Source: Thermococcus chitonophagus
GTDB taxonomy: Archaea > Methanobacteriota_B > Thermococci > Thermococcales > Thermococcaceae
Direction: 5' to 3'
DNA: 64,000 bases
NCBI RefSeq assembly: GCF_002214605.1
Contig: NZ_CP015193.1
Span: 1,716,978-1,780,977 of the forward strand
The notes under the pieces were generated by a model, which saw only the letters and a program-made list of their open reading frames with translations, was not told the origin of the DNA and made no database searches. The position numbers were made by a program, and so were the translations under genes. This document shows, one piece after another, positions 17,430 to 25,909 of this stretch (position 1 is its first letter; each line of letters begins with the position of its first letter).

Positions 17430-18414
17430 CTCTAACGTTTAACTTTAAACTCTGTATTGTCCCGTTTATTGCCTCAAGTATCCTCCACTTCTCCTCCAAG
17501 CAGTTCTTTCCCTTAAGGCAACTCTCAGGAATTGGCGGTTCCCTATCCTTGAACAGCAAAAACCAAACCTGCCACCTTCCGGGCTTGTCTATCTTAAAGG
17601 TGTAGTTAGTTTCAAACTGGGGCGTCCAGTTGCCCTCTATGTTCACGGGAATTGAGGGGAGAGTGACGTTGAACCTGTCCATGAGGTACATCTCGTGGAT
17701 TATCGTCTCGTTGGTCGTGAAGTCGTAGGTTAAGTTCACCAGCCATATCTCCACGTAATAAGTTACGTTCCTATGCTCGTGGTTGACTATTCCAATTATC
17801 ACCCTCCCTGTCTCGTTGACGAAGAGCTCCGTCGGATAATCTGCAGCCTTCCCCTTAGGCCCCAGGATGTAGAATTCCGTGAAGGCCTCCCCAGGCTTAG
17901 GATGCGTTATCACGTAGCCAAGGGTTCCGATTGATGCCATTATCGCTATTATCAGGATCACCGTCAAGACCTTATCCAACCTGCTAGCTTTGTCCCACTC
18001 GAGCTCCCTCTTTATGTCCTCCAGAGTAACCCATGGTATCCATGGCTCAAAAGCATCCTTCCTCCTGTATATTGCCACCACCGCAAAGACCACGTTAAAA
18101 ATTGTCAGGCTAACTAAAATTGGAGTTAGCCTTATCCCCCAGGGGGTGTAGTTGAGGGCCAAACCAATTAGGGGAACTATTGCGATGCTAAGGCCTAGAC
18201 TTAGGGCTAACCTCTCTAGATTGTCAAGCTCCTTCCTCTCTGGAAAGAGTGCAGTTATAAAGACGTACCCTGGGAGAAACAGAACAAAAACTAGGCCCAG
18301 GACTTTCCGAATAAAGCTCTCCGGGGTCAAGAATATTACCGCGTCTAATAATATTGAAAGGGCTATCACTGTGATTAAATCCCAGTACCTTGCGAGTCCC
18401 TTAGGTTTGCCCAT
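17413..18414 (-). CDS. DUF1616 membrane protein
   Basis: 333 residues. The N-terminal ~110 residues hold four hydrophobic segments with the DUF1616 signature: FIRKVLGLVFVLFLPGYVFI and FPERKELDNLERLALSLGLS. A fifth helix lies around 148-170, and the C-terminal ~160 residues form an extracellular beta-rich domain with several N-glycosylation sequons (NET, NVT, NLT, NYT). Archaeal members are of unknown function, often near surface-glycan genes. It follows purM in the same direction 32 bases downstream and may be cotranscribed. Confidence 0.8.
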   Translation of the reverse strand: MGKPKGLARYWDLITVIALSILLDAVIFLTPESFIRKVLGLVFVLFLPGYVFITALFPERKELDNLERLALSLGLSIAIVPLIGLALNYTPWGIRLTPILVSLTIFNVVFAVVAIYRRKDAFEPWIPWVTLEDIKRELEWDKASRLDKVLTVILIIAIMASIGTLGYVITHPKPGEAFTEFYILGPKGKAADYPTELFVNETGRVIIGIVNHEHRNVTYYVEIWLVNLTYDFTTNETIIHEMYLMDRFNVTLPSIPVNIEGNWTPQFETNYTFKIDKPGRWQVWFLLFKDREPPIPESCLKGKNCLEEKWRILEAINGTIQSLKLNVRVKPLS

Positions 18415-18446
18415 TGCAATTCCCTGCTTTTTTGAGTGCTATTCCC

Positions 18447-19448
18447 TTAAAAAGCTATACCGTAATTCTTCACCACGATCCTCCCATCCTCTGTTACAGC
18501 TCCAAGCTCCCAGCTCTCGTAGTACCTGTTGAGGACTTCAAGTGCTTCCTCCTTTTCCTCATGGGGAACCACGACGATGAAACCAACGCCCATGTTGAAG
18601 ACCCTGAACATCTCCTCAAGGGGAACGCCGTTCTCGTGTATTAGCTTGAAGATTCCGGTGATGGAGGGCATTTCTACCTCGAAGCCATACTTCGTGATTC
18701 TCTTGAGGTTCAACAATCCCCCACCCGTGATGTGGGCCAGACCGTGAACCTTCACACTCTTTAGTAGCTCAAGGACTGGCTTAACGTAGATCCTCGTGGG
18801 CTCAAGTAGCCACTCCCAAAGCTTCCTTCCCTCGTACTCGTAGTCAAGGCCGTACTTCGGGATTAGAAGTTTCCTGGCAAGGGTCAAACCGTTTGAGTGA
18901 ATTCCAGAGCTTGAAATGCCAATCACAACATCCCCAGGTTTTATCTTCTCTCCCGTTATTACCTTGTCCTTTTCAACTATTCCGATAGCGGTCCCTGCCA
19001 GGTCATAGCCGCTGATTAAGTCGGGCATTACAGCGGTTTCCCCTCCCACTATCGCTATTCCGGCCTCCTCGGCTCCCCTGTATAAACCCTTAGCCACCTG
19101 CTCGAACACCTCATCATTGGGCTCTCTTATTGCGAAGTAGTCTACTAACGCTACAGGCTCCGCACCAACGCAGATTATATCGTTGACGTTCATGGCTATC
19201 ATGTCTATTCCTATTGTATCAAACTTCCCAACAGCTTCGGCAACTAGAACTTTAGTTCCGACACCATCTGTGGTCATCGCTAAGTAAAAGCTACCGAAGT
19301 CCAGCAACGCCGCGTAGTGTCCTATCTCTCCCGGCTCCCCCACTTTTCCCTGCCTAAACTCAAATGTTCTCCTTGCTGCATCTATTATATGCCTAAGTGC
19401 TCTAGATGTTTTTTCTTCATCGACTCCGGCTTGAGCATAGGTCAGCAT
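18447..19448 (-). CDS. purM: Phosphoribosylformylglycinamidine cyclo-ligase (AIR synthetase)
   Basis: Fifth step of IMP synthesis: FGAM plus ATP to AIR. 333 residues with the PurM fold: [10 protein letters not shown] start, [36 protein letters not shown] and [17 protein letters not shown], which form the ATP and FGAM sites, then [22 protein letters not shown] precedes ATG 19448. It is separated from the other pur genes (22.7-30 kb) by the ATPase accessory zone. The AT-rich upstream region contains TTTATGTTGAT words related to those before purT and purK. Confidence 0.96.
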   Translation of the reverse strand: MLTYAQAGVDEEKTSRALRHIIDAARRTFEFRQGKVGEPGEIGHYAALLDFGSFYLAMTTDGVGTKVLVAEAVGKFDTIGIDMIAMNVNDIICVGAEPVALVDYFAIREPNDEVFEQVAKGLYRGAEEAGIAIVGGETAVMPDLISGYDLAGTAIGIVEKDKVITGEKIKPGDVVIGISSSGIHSNGLTLARKLLIPKYGLDYEYEGRKLWEWLLEPTRIYVKPVLELLKSVKVHGLAHITGGGLLNLKRITKYGFEVEMPSITGIFKLIHENGVPLEEMFRVFNMGVGFIVVVPHEEKEEALEVLNRYYESWELGAVTEDGRIVVKNYGIAF

Positions 19449-19516
19449 TCTACCACCGGTGATAGCTTCGCAAGAACTTTTAAAAATTTATGTTGATTTT
19501 AACCCAACAAATTTGA

Positions 19517-19869
19517 TTATTTTAACAAGTATATGGCAATCTTGCCAATTAGATACTCCCAAATTAGCTCGGAGGTTCCGTGCTTGTTTCCGTTTTGTAC
19601 CATTAGTCCTGTAAGTTTTTTAGTTAGCTTTGTATAATGCTTGTGTTTGGTAGCCTAAGTTTCCATTAACGATAGTGCAATGTGTCTCTAGGCAATGGGG
19701 AATTCGCTACCGTGAGGGGCTCAAGTATCGCCGTGATAACCGCCTGCATCACAAAGATACAGGACGAGAGAATGGCATCTATAGATACTAAAATGAGTAC
19801 ATCGTCTTTCCTCCAAGAATCCTTGTTAAACATCTTTCTACTGTACTTTCTATCACATCTGCTGATCAA
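19517..19869 (-). pseudogene. Possible decayed short membrane-protein gene
   Basis: A 424-base stretch (19449-19872) has no intact gene. On the minus strand a coding-like frame reads MFNKDSWRKDDVLILVSIDA and then a hydrophobic segment (AVITAILEP) until a stop near 19666. After a frame change, MVQNGNKHGTSELIWEYLIG continues to TAA 19517-19519. The composition is protein-like but I recognise no family. It could be two unrelated fragments. The remaining 70 bases hold the AT-rich purM promoter. Confidence 0.3.
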
Positions 19870-19872
19870 AAT

Positions 19873-21243
19873 TCAGCTCTGTACTTCCCTGGTCAATCCC
19901 CTGAAGTCCCCTAAATCCCACACCAACCACCCATCCTCTTGTAGCTTCTCCTTTCCCTTTACCTCCTTGGTAATTAAGCCGTAAAACCTCTCCCATTCCT
20001 CCATCTCAATAAGTTCGCTCTTTCTCCTTAAGTCTCTTAATATTCCCCTAGCTTCCTTTTTATTCAAGTCCTTCCACTTTACTTCAACGAATAAAACCTT
20101 CTTCTCACGCTCGTTTATCGCCACTATATCGATTTCTTCTCCCCTATACCACCACCTTCCAATCCTCGTAAACTTAAAGGGAAGCTCTCCCACTAAGTTA
20201 AGCCTAATTAAGAATTGTTTGGCTATTTTCTCGAACACCTGACCTAGATAGTCGTTGAATTCGGCTTTTACCTCTTCAACAACATCTAACCCCATCTCAA
20301 TCTCACTTTTTAACGGATAAACAAAGCGGAACCAGAAGGCAAAGAGATTATCGTTAATTTTGTAGAGGGCCCTCCCCCTCCCAATAACGGGCTTTTCTTC
20401 AGTTATGTAGCCCATTTCGCTCAGCACGTTTAGGTATTTTGCGAGAGATTTAGTGTCTATCTTAGCTTTATCCGCAATCTGACCAAACCTTGTATAACCT
20501 GTGGCTATTGCCCTGAGGATTGAGAAGTACCTAGAGACATCCCTCAGCTCCTGCTTGAGAAGGTACTTTGGCTCATCATAATATTTAGCCCCCTTCGAGA
20601 GCAATAGCTCCCTGAGATTGTCCCAAAAGCTGAGTTCTGGGCTGTAGTCGGCCAAATATTGTGGGACCCCGCCGAAGACTGAGTATATATGCACCGCGGT
20701 TTCGGCATCAACCCTGTGGAATTTCCAGGCGTTGAAGAAGTCCATCTCCTTAACCTTCCATGCTCCGGTTCTCCTCCCGTATATGGGGGATCTTGCTGAA
20801 AGGATCCCCTCCATAAAGGAAACAAGGGAACCACAGAGAATTAGCATGATCTTTGTCTTCGAGAGATGCAGATCCCAGTACTTCTGGAGAACGCTGAGAA
20901 AGTCCTTTTGCGATTTGGCTATGTACTGAACCTCATCTATTGCCACAACAAGTCTCTTGGAGCTTTTTCCAGCGAGATACGTGAAGAATGCTCCCCAGCT
21001 TCTCAGAGGATTTTCTCTAAGGAGGGGATCGTCAAAGTACCCCGCAAGCCTCTCGGAGAAGTCTTCCAAAACCGTTTCACTTTCTTCCGCCAGCAGATAA
21101 ACTCCGCCGACCTCAGATAAAAATCTCTGCAAAAGGTACGTTTTCCCAATCCTCCTCCTGCCGTAGATAATTATAAGCTCGGGCTTTTCGGAACTCCATC
21201 TCCTCCTGAGGAACTCAAGTTCCTCCTCCCTATCAATGAACAT
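19873..21243 (-). CDS. Archaeal AAA+ ATPase with C-terminal DUF234 nuclease-like domain
   Basis: About 456 residues. FIDREEELEFL box, Walker A IYGRRRIGKTYLL, Walker B RLVVAIDEVQY, sensor LILCGSLVSF, then a winged helix (RFGQIADKAKIDTKSLAKYL) and the DUF234 region: RFTRIGRWWYRGEEIDIVAI and KVLFVEVKWKD. The E-I-D-x(n)-E-V-K pattern is that of PD-(D/E)XK nucleases. Function unknown; the family is expanded in Pyrococcus. It starts at ATG 21243, or ATG 21258 if leaderless: a CTTATAAG TATA box at about 21280-21287 puts the transcript start near 21257. Tandem palindromes cover this region. Confidence 0.88.
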   Translation of the reverse strand: MFIDREEELEFLRRRWSSEKPELIIIYGRRRIGKTYLLQRFLSEVGGVYLLAEESETVLEDFSERLAGYFDDPLLRENPLRSWGAFFTYLAGKSSKRLVVAIDEVQYIAKSQKDFLSVLQKYWDLHLSKTKIMLILCGSLVSFMEGILSARSPIYGRRTGAWKVKEMDFFNAWKFHRVDAETAVHIYSVFGGVPQYLADYSPELSFWDNLRELLLSKGAKYYDEPKYLLKQELRDVSRYFSILRAIATGYTRFGQIADKAKIDTKSLAKYLNVLSEMGYITEEKPVIGRGRALYKINDNLFAFWFRFVYPLKSEIEMGLDVVEEVKAEFNDYLGQVFEKIAKQFLIRLNLVGELPFKFTRIGRWWYRGEEIDIVAINEREKKVLFVEVKWKDLNKKEARGILRDLRRKSELIEMEEWERFYGLITKEVKGKEKLQEDGWLVWDLGDFRGLTREVQS

Positions 21244-21272
21244 ACTCACGAGTATCATACTCTAGAGTAGGA
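21243..21272 (-). promoter_or_regulatory. Tandem palindromes at start of ATPase gene (putative operator)
   Basis: TACTCACGAGTA (21243-21254) and TACTCTAGAGTA (21258-21269) are two copies of TACTC-N2-GAGTA, offset by exactly 15 bp. They lie between the CTTATAAG TATA box and the start codons, covering the expected transcription start. Position is typical for an archaeal repressor that blocks polymerase recruitment. Confidence 0.65.
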
Positions 21273-21379
21273 ATCATTGCTTATAAGTTTTTGCACGTGG
21301 GTTTATGTAGGGCCTAAGACCATGTCTCCGACAAACTCATTAGTAAATCCTCCACATATATAGGAGGAGCACGAAATAG

Positions 21380-21670
21380 TTCATATTGACAGCTTCAGCA
21401 TTGGCGAGAGTATGCAATATCTCAGGGAGGGCTTCGCAGAAGTTAGAATAAGTGTCCAGAAGAAGAAATAGAAGAGGCCATTGAAGTCCTTGATTGCGTC
21501 GTTGGATGGCTCAGAGAGTATGGGTGGTGTAGGTATCGCGGAAGAACGCATGGTGTCGCAATAGATTATGTGTTCCAAAAAGCAAAGTACTCGCCTAGAT
21601 GCCTTAGAATAGCCCTGGCAATTTCAGAAGGCTACAATACACGGTCATCAATAAAGACATGTTTACGGTA
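21380..21670 (+). pseudogene. Decayed archaeal ATPase, C-terminal part
   Basis: On the plus strand, FSIGESMQYLREGFAEVRI, then in a second frame EEEIEEAIEVLDCVVGWL, then in a third KAKYSPRCLRIALAISEGYN and RSSIKT, align in order with the region of the intact ATPase at 12722 around FSEEQSREFLRIGFEQ, ALDGIVGWLVLFG and KRYIAVMRAVALGNKRWSEI. Two or more frameshifts and loss of the P-loop half show a dead copy. The stretch 21301-21380 shows nothing I can identify. Confidence 0.65.
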
Positions 21671-21865
21671 CAACTTTAAGAAACTTAACTCGTTTAAAAT
21701 CCTTATCGAATGTTGCAATATTCTTTATTCCATAGTGCCTGCAAGTTATTGCAATTAATGCGTTATTAGGTAGGAGTTTATACTTTTTCATGACTTCCCT
21801 CCATTCACTGACCTCTTGATAGTCAGGCAAGATTGTAATACCTCTATTATCAAATATAACTTTTA
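21663..21865 (-). pseudogene. PIN-domain (VapC-type) toxin remnant
   Basis: The minus-strand frame reads VIFDNRGITILPDYQEVSEW, then KYKLLPNNALIAITCRHYGI and KNIATFDKDFKRVKFLKVVP before TAA 21663-21665. LLPNNALIA followed by TFDxDF is the C-terminal signature of VapC PIN ribonucleases. The N-terminal half is missing: upstream the sequence runs into the ATPase N-terminal fragment. Confidence 0.65.
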
Positions 21866-21899
21866 GATCCTCTTTGAAGGGCCCGCAACCCTTTTCGGA

Positions 21900-22080
21900 G
21901 ATAAAATTTTCTTAAATCAAAAGACCTCCTTGCCCCATACTTATCTCGTGAAAACTCCACGAGCCATCTCGTCTTCCCAATCCTCCTCCTTTCGTATATG
22001 ACGACAAATGATGGAGTGTTTTTCCATTCCCTCTCCAATATTTTGAGCTCTTTCTCCCTGTCTACAAATTGACTAATCAT
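21900..22080 (-). pseudogene. Archaeal ATPase N-terminal fragment
   Basis: From ATG 22080 the frame encodes MISQFVDREKELKILEREW, then VVIYERRRIGKTRWLVEFSR (Walker A with Glu in place of the first Gly), about 50 residues of a typical archaeal ATPase N-terminus. Similarity stops near 21900 and the frame continues only to about 21850, into the PIN remnant. The original promoter with tandem palindromes is still present upstream, so the 5' end of the gene survives although the body is deleted. Confidence 0.65.
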
Positions 22081-22103
22081 GATTAGTACTAAGTGTGATT
22101 AGT
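22072..22103 (-). promoter_or_regulatory. Tandem palindromes at start of ATPase fragment
   Basis: A perfect 16-bp palindrome, ACTAATCATGATTAGT (22072-22087), contains the start codon. A directly adjacent second unit, ACTAAGTGTGATTAGT (22088-22103), has the same outer arms ACTAA/ATTAGT. A TTAATAATA TATA-like box lies just upstream on the minus strand (about 22104-22113). Confidence 0.6.
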
Positions 22104-22107
22104 ATTA

Positions 22108-22606
22108 TTAATAGAGGAAATCCCTTGAGTACAGGAACTCGTGCCTCTTCAGAACGAGCCCTTCCAGCTTTCCGCACTTTCTATTTTCTATGCAATTCAG
22201 CAGCTCCAAGAGGATCTCCTTGGAGATGTAGTACGGGCAGGTCTGACAGTACTTGTTGTCCCTGGCAACTTCATTCCTCATCTTCCTCACGATCCCGACC
22301 GAACACTCCTCGGTGTCCTCGTTAACCCCGTGAAATCCTTCCTTTGTCCAGTTCCAGCATATTCCCGTTGTTTCTATCCTATTTACTTCCTCTTTTAGCC
22401 TTTCAAAATTCTCAAAAACGCTTGGATCGTAGACCTTCTTGACGTCCTCGACCGTTATATTCCCCTCTATCAAATCCCGGGCGGTCGAGGACAGTAAGTC
22501 AGCATCACCCATAGACCTTGAGTGCACCCCAAAAATGAAATTCTTCCCCAGTTCTAGCTTTAACCGCCCTCTCATAGACCAGTTTGTACCTTAACTCATC
22601 CTCCAT
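22108..22606 (-). pseudogene. Unknown cysteine-containing protein, split by a frameshift
   Basis: The main frame (22108 to about 22545) encodes FGVHSRSMGDADLLSSTARD to the C-terminus, with CQTCPYYI and two further Cys that could bind metal. Another frame begins at ATG 22606 with MEDELRYKLVYERAVKARTG and runs into EEFHFWG at the same place. Removing one base from the TTTTTGGGG run at about 22534-22543 joins them as EEFHFGVHSRS, giving a protein of about 165 residues. So this is a recently frameshifted gene, or a sequencing error in a homopolymer. Family not recognised. Confidence 0.6.
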
Positions 22607-22659
22607 GAAGCCAACTCTAAATTTTACTTTACCACTAGATAGAGCAATCTAATTAACAA

Positions 22660-22713
22660 AAATATGTCAAACAATGCTTAAATATGTCCAATTCTTTAAC
22701 AAATATACGTCAA
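22660..22713 (+). promoter_or_regulatory. purT promoter with three 20-bp-spaced repeats
   Basis: AAATATGTCAA (22660), AAATATGTCCA (22680) and AAATATACGTCAA (22701) recur at 20- and 21-bp spacing, that is, on one face of the helix, directly before the AGGAGGTGG ribosome site of purT. The words also contain the AT-rich promoter. A regulator-binding array is likely; the regulator is unknown. Confidence 0.55.
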
Positions 22714-22727
22714 TAGGAGGTGGTTCT

Positions 22728-24017
22728 ATGATCAAGCTTAGGGATGAGCTTGGAACCGCAACAACTGATTCAGCCCAGAAGATACTTCTGCTGGGTAGTG
22801 GTGAGCTTGGGAAGGAGATAGCTATTGAAGCCCAACGCTTGGGGGTTGAGGTTATAGCCGTCGACAGGTACGCCAACGCTCCCGCCATGCAAGTCGCCCA
22901 TAGGAGCTACGTTGGCAACATGAAGGATAAGGACTTCCTGTGGAGTGTCGTTGAGAGGGAGAAGCCCGATGCAATAATTCCAGAGATCGAGGCGATAAAC
23001 CTAGACGCATTATTCGAGTTCGAGAAAGATGGCTACTTTGTGGTTCCAAACGCTAAAGCAACTTGGATTGCCATGCACAGAGAGAGGCTTAGGGAAACCT
23101 TGGTTAAGGAGGCAAAAGTTCCAACTTCGAGGTACATGTATGCCACAACATTGGATGAGCTCTATGAGGCCTGTGAAAAGATAGGTTACCCCTGCCACAC
23201 CAAGGCAATAATGAGCTCCTCCGGTAAGGGTTCGTACTTTGTTAGGGGACCTGAAGATATACCAAAGGCATGGGAGGAGGCCAAAACCAAAGCTAGGGGT
23301 AGCGCTGAAAAAATCATAGTTGAGGAGCACATAGACTTTGATGTTGAGATCACGGAGCTTGCCGTGAGGCACTTCGATGAGAACGGTGAAATCGTCACGA
23401 CTTTCCCTAAGCCAGTAGGCCACTATCAGATCGACGGTGATTATCATGCAAGCTGGCAGCCAGCAGAGATAAGCGAGAAGGCTGAGAGGGAGGTGTACAG
23501 AATAGCGAAAAGGATTACTGATGTGTTGGGTGGCGTGGGCCTCTTCGGTGTGGAGATGTTCGTTAAAGGTGACAAGGTCTGGGCCAATGAAGTTTCCCCA
23601 AGGCCTCACGATACTGGATTAGTCACCCTAGCATCTCATCCCCCAGGATTCTCGGAGTTCGCCCTCCACTTAAGGGCAGTTCTCGGCCTCCCAATTCCTG
23701 GGGAGTGGGTTGACGGTTATAGGCTGTTCCCAATGCTAACTCCCGCCGCGACCCACGTGATAAAGGCCAAGGTTAGCGGTTACTCCCCGAGGTTCAGAGG
23801 ACTGGCCAAGGCACTGAGCGTTCCAAACGCTACAGTTAGGCTCTTCGGTAAGCCCGAGGCGTATCCTGGGAGAAGGCTTGGTGTCGTTCTTGCCTGGGAT
23901 AAAGACGTTCAGGAGGCCAAAAAGAGGGCAGAAATGGTTGCCCACATGATTGAATTAAGGACTAGGTCTTCAGACTGGCACTCCCAGGATTACGAGAAGA
24001 GGAAACATCTTCTCTGA
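22728..24017 (+). CDS. purT: Formate-dependent GAR transformylase
   Basis: Makes formylglycinamide ribonucleotide from GAR, formate and ATP, a folate-independent third step of purine synthesis. 429 residues, ATP-grasp fold: ILLLGSGELGKEIAIEAQRL (N-terminal GAR domain), the flexible MSSSGKGSYFVRGP loop, IIVEEHIDFDVEITELAVRH and NEVSPRPHDTGLVTLA (metal and ATP ligands). ATG 22728 follows AGGAGGTGGTTCT; the frame opens 18 codons earlier but lacks a ribosome site there. PurT together with PurP lets the pathway use free formate. Confidence 0.96.
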   Translation: MIKLRDELGTATTDSAQKILLLGSGELGKEIAIEAQRLGVEVIAVDRYANAPAMQVAHRSYVGNMKDKDFLWSVVEREKPDAIIPEIEAINLDALFEFEKDGYFVVPNAKATWIAMHRERLRETLVKEAKVPTSRYMYATTLDELYEACEKIGYPCHTKAIMSSSGKGSYFVRGPEDIPKAWEEAKTKARGSAEKIIVEEHIDFDVEITELAVRHFDENGEIVTTFPKPVGHYQIDGDYHASWQPAEISEKAEREVYRIAKRITDVLGGVGLFGVEMFVKGDKVWANEVSPRPHDTGLVTLASHPPGFSEFALHLRAVLGLPIPGEWVDGYRLFPMLTPAATHVIKAKVSGYSPRFRGLAKALSVPNATVRLFGKPEAYPGRRLGVVLAWDKDVQEAKKRAEMVAHMIELRTRSSDWHSQDYEKRKHLL

Positions 24018-24140
24018 TTCACATTTTTATCCTAGGTGTTATTCCTTTGTGTTATAGAAATCGAAAAGTTAATAAATTATTGTAATTCTATTTCTGTGAA
24101 CTATTATCATTGGCAGTATGATGAGAGTGAGGTGTTCCCA

Positions 24141-24266
24141 ATGAAATCTTTCAGAGCGAGACTGGTTTACCACTATAAGAAAAAGAAGAACCCGGAGAAG
24201 GAGAAAAGAAAAGTCACTGTGATTCTTCAAGGTATTTCTCCCATCCAACTTCCTCGAGTTTCTTAG
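24141..24266 (+). CDS. Possible small basic protein, 41 residues
   Basis: ATG 24141 is preceded by GAGGTG at six-base spacing and opens [20 protein letters not shown], ending at TAG 24264-24266. It is strongly basic. The last 50 bases overlap the end of purE on the other strand, so the tail may not be under protein selection. An AT-rich stretch at 24064-24080 could hold a promoter. It may be a real small protein or the stump of a larger gene. Confidence 0.35.
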   Translation: MKSFRARLVYHYKKKKNPEKEKRKVTVILQGISPIQLPRVS

Positions 24267-24738
24267 CTTTGCCCTCTACGGTTTTTCTCATTTCCTCCTT
24301 GTACTTCTCGAGCTTCTCGGCTATCTCGGGATACTTTATAGAGAGTATCCTTAGGGCAAGTAGAGCGGCATTTTTTGCATTGTTTATTGCCACTGTGGCT
24401 ACAGGAACTCCCGTGGGCATTTGAACTATCGACAATAGAGAATCCAAGCCGTTTAATGCTCTACTCTTCACAGGGACTCCAATCACGGGAAGTGTGGTAA
24501 TAGAAGCAGTCATTCCGGGAAGGTGAGCTGCTCCTCCTGCACCCGCAATTATAACCTCAATTCCCCTCTCCCTCGCTTTCTTTGCATACTCGTACATTCT
24601 CTCTGGAGTTCTGTGGGCGGAGACTATCGTTATCTCATACTCAACACCGAACTCCTCAAGAACCTTAGCCGCCTCCTTCATCACGGGCAAATCGGAGTCG
24701 CTACCCATAATAATCCCAACTTTAGGAGCCATTTCCAA
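24214..24738 (-). CDS. purE: 5-(carboxyamino)imidazole ribonucleotide mutase (PurE)
   Basis: Converts N5-CAIR to CAIR in purine synthesis. 174 residues with the class I PurE signature: [35 protein letters not shown] (catalytic His) and [20 protein letters not shown], followed by GVPVKS and [13 protein letters not shown]. It overlaps purK by 17 bases and is translated after it. Normal length, octameric in the family. Confidence 0.96.
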   Translation of the reverse strand: MEMAPKVGIIMGSDSDLPVMKEAAKVLEEFGVEYEITIVSAHRTPERMYEYAKKARERGIEVIIAGAGGAAHLPGMTASITTLPVIGVPVKSRALNGLDSLLSIVQMPTGVPVATVAINNAKNAALLALRILSIKYPEIAEKLEKYKEEMRKTVEGKAKKLEEVGWEKYLEESQ

Positions 24739-25846
24739 CCACCTTAATAATTCCTTTAACCTTGTGAGCTATCTCTAAGGCCTTTTCCAAGTCTTTATTC
24801 ACAACGGTAACGTGCCCCATTTTCCTTAGAGGCCTTACTACAGGCTTGCCGTAGACATGCACATAAACCCCAGGATAGCTTAAAGCCTCTTTTAATCCAA
24901 CTACCTTAGGTTTCCCATAGCCTTCACCAAGGAGGTTAAACATCACGGCAGGAACTAAAAGCTCAGAACTGCCTAACGGAAGTCCAGTTATGGCCCTTAC
25001 ATGTTGCTCAAACTGGCTCGTCATGCAAGCCTCTATTGTATAGTGGCCGGAGTTGTGAGGTCTTGGGGCTATCTCATTAAGGAGAATCCTACCATCCTTA
25101 TCAAGGAACATCTCAATTCCAAAAATTCCAACTCCATCTAAAGCCTTAACAACCCTCATTGCTATCTCCTGAGCCTCCTCTGCCTTATCCTCTGGAATCC
25201 TTGCAGGAACAACCAAGAAGTCAAGGATGTTAGCTTCATTGAACACCATTTCTACGACGGGGTAAACTTCAACGTTTCCGTATTGATCTCTTGCAACCAT
25301 AACTGCGATCTCTTTTTCTATGTTCACAAACTCCTGAAGCATTGAATCAGCAGGAAGGAGCTTGTCAAGTTCCTCTTCAGTCTTGATGACCATTACTCCC
25401 TTTCCATCATACCCTCCCTTTCTAGTCTTCTGAACTAGAGGAAATCCAAACTCCCTAGCCTTTTCTTTTAGCTCCTCTCTATCTGCCCTGACGAACTTTG
25501 GAACTGGAATTCTAGCCTTCCTCATGACCTCCATTTGTACGAGCTTATCCTGAATTACCTCCAATATTCGGGGAGAAGGATAAACGGGGTATCCCTCCTC
25601 CTCTAATTCTTTGAGAACTTTAACGTTTACATGCTCAATATCATAAGTTAATACATCAGAAATCTCAGCCAACTCCCTTATTTTATCCCCATCCATAAAG
25701 CTCGCCGTTATCTTGTAGTCAGCCAACCCACAGGCTGGGCATTTTTCTTGAGGATCCAGAACAGCAACTTCAAAGCCAAGTTTTCTTGCCTCTTGAGCCA
25801 TCATTTTAGCTAGTTGCCCACCACCAACTATGCCTATCCGCACCAT
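24722..25846 (-). CDS. purK: N5-carboxyaminoimidazole ribonucleotide synthase
   Basis: ATP-grasp enzyme that carboxylates AIR with bicarbonate to N5-CAIR, substrate of Pur[21 protein letters not shown] is the canonical N-terminus; [17 protein letters not shown] is the glycine-rich ATP loop; [20 protein letters not shown] is the metal site. I start at ATG 25846 (374 residues); the frame continues upstream to 25906 without a ribosome site, and a TTTATATTA TATA box near 25876 suggests a leaderless transcript starting at about 25850. TTTATGTCAA and TTTATATGTTGA words lie upstream, similar to the purT repeats. Confidence 0.95.
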   Translation of the reverse strand: MVRIGIVGGGQLAKMMAQEARKLGFEVAVLDPQEKCPACGLADYKITASFMDGDKIRELAEISDVLTYDIEHVNVKVLKELEEEGYPVYPSPRILEVIQDKLVQMEVMRKARIPVPKFVRADREELKEKAREFGFPLVQKTRKGGYDGKGVMVIKTEEELDKLLPADSMLQEFVNIEKEIAVMVARDQYGNVEVYPVVEMVFNEANILDFLVVPARIPEDKAEEAQEIAMRVVKALDGVGIFGIEMFLDKDGRILLNEIAPRPHNSGHYTIEACMTSQFEQHVRAITGLPLGSSELLVPAVMFNLLGEGYGKPKVVGLKEALSYPGVYVHVYGKPVVRPLRKMGHVTVVNKDLEKALEIAHKVKGIIKVVGNGS

Positions 25847-25909
25847 AGCCATCCATATCAACATATAAATGCCTAATATAAATAGTTTTCTCAAAAAAAT
25901 TGACATAAA

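Noticed and set aside
22095..22398. Plus-strand open frames opposite the frameshifted unknown gene
   Set aside because: Low-complexity antisense translation without ribosome sites; the minus strand has the coherent protein.
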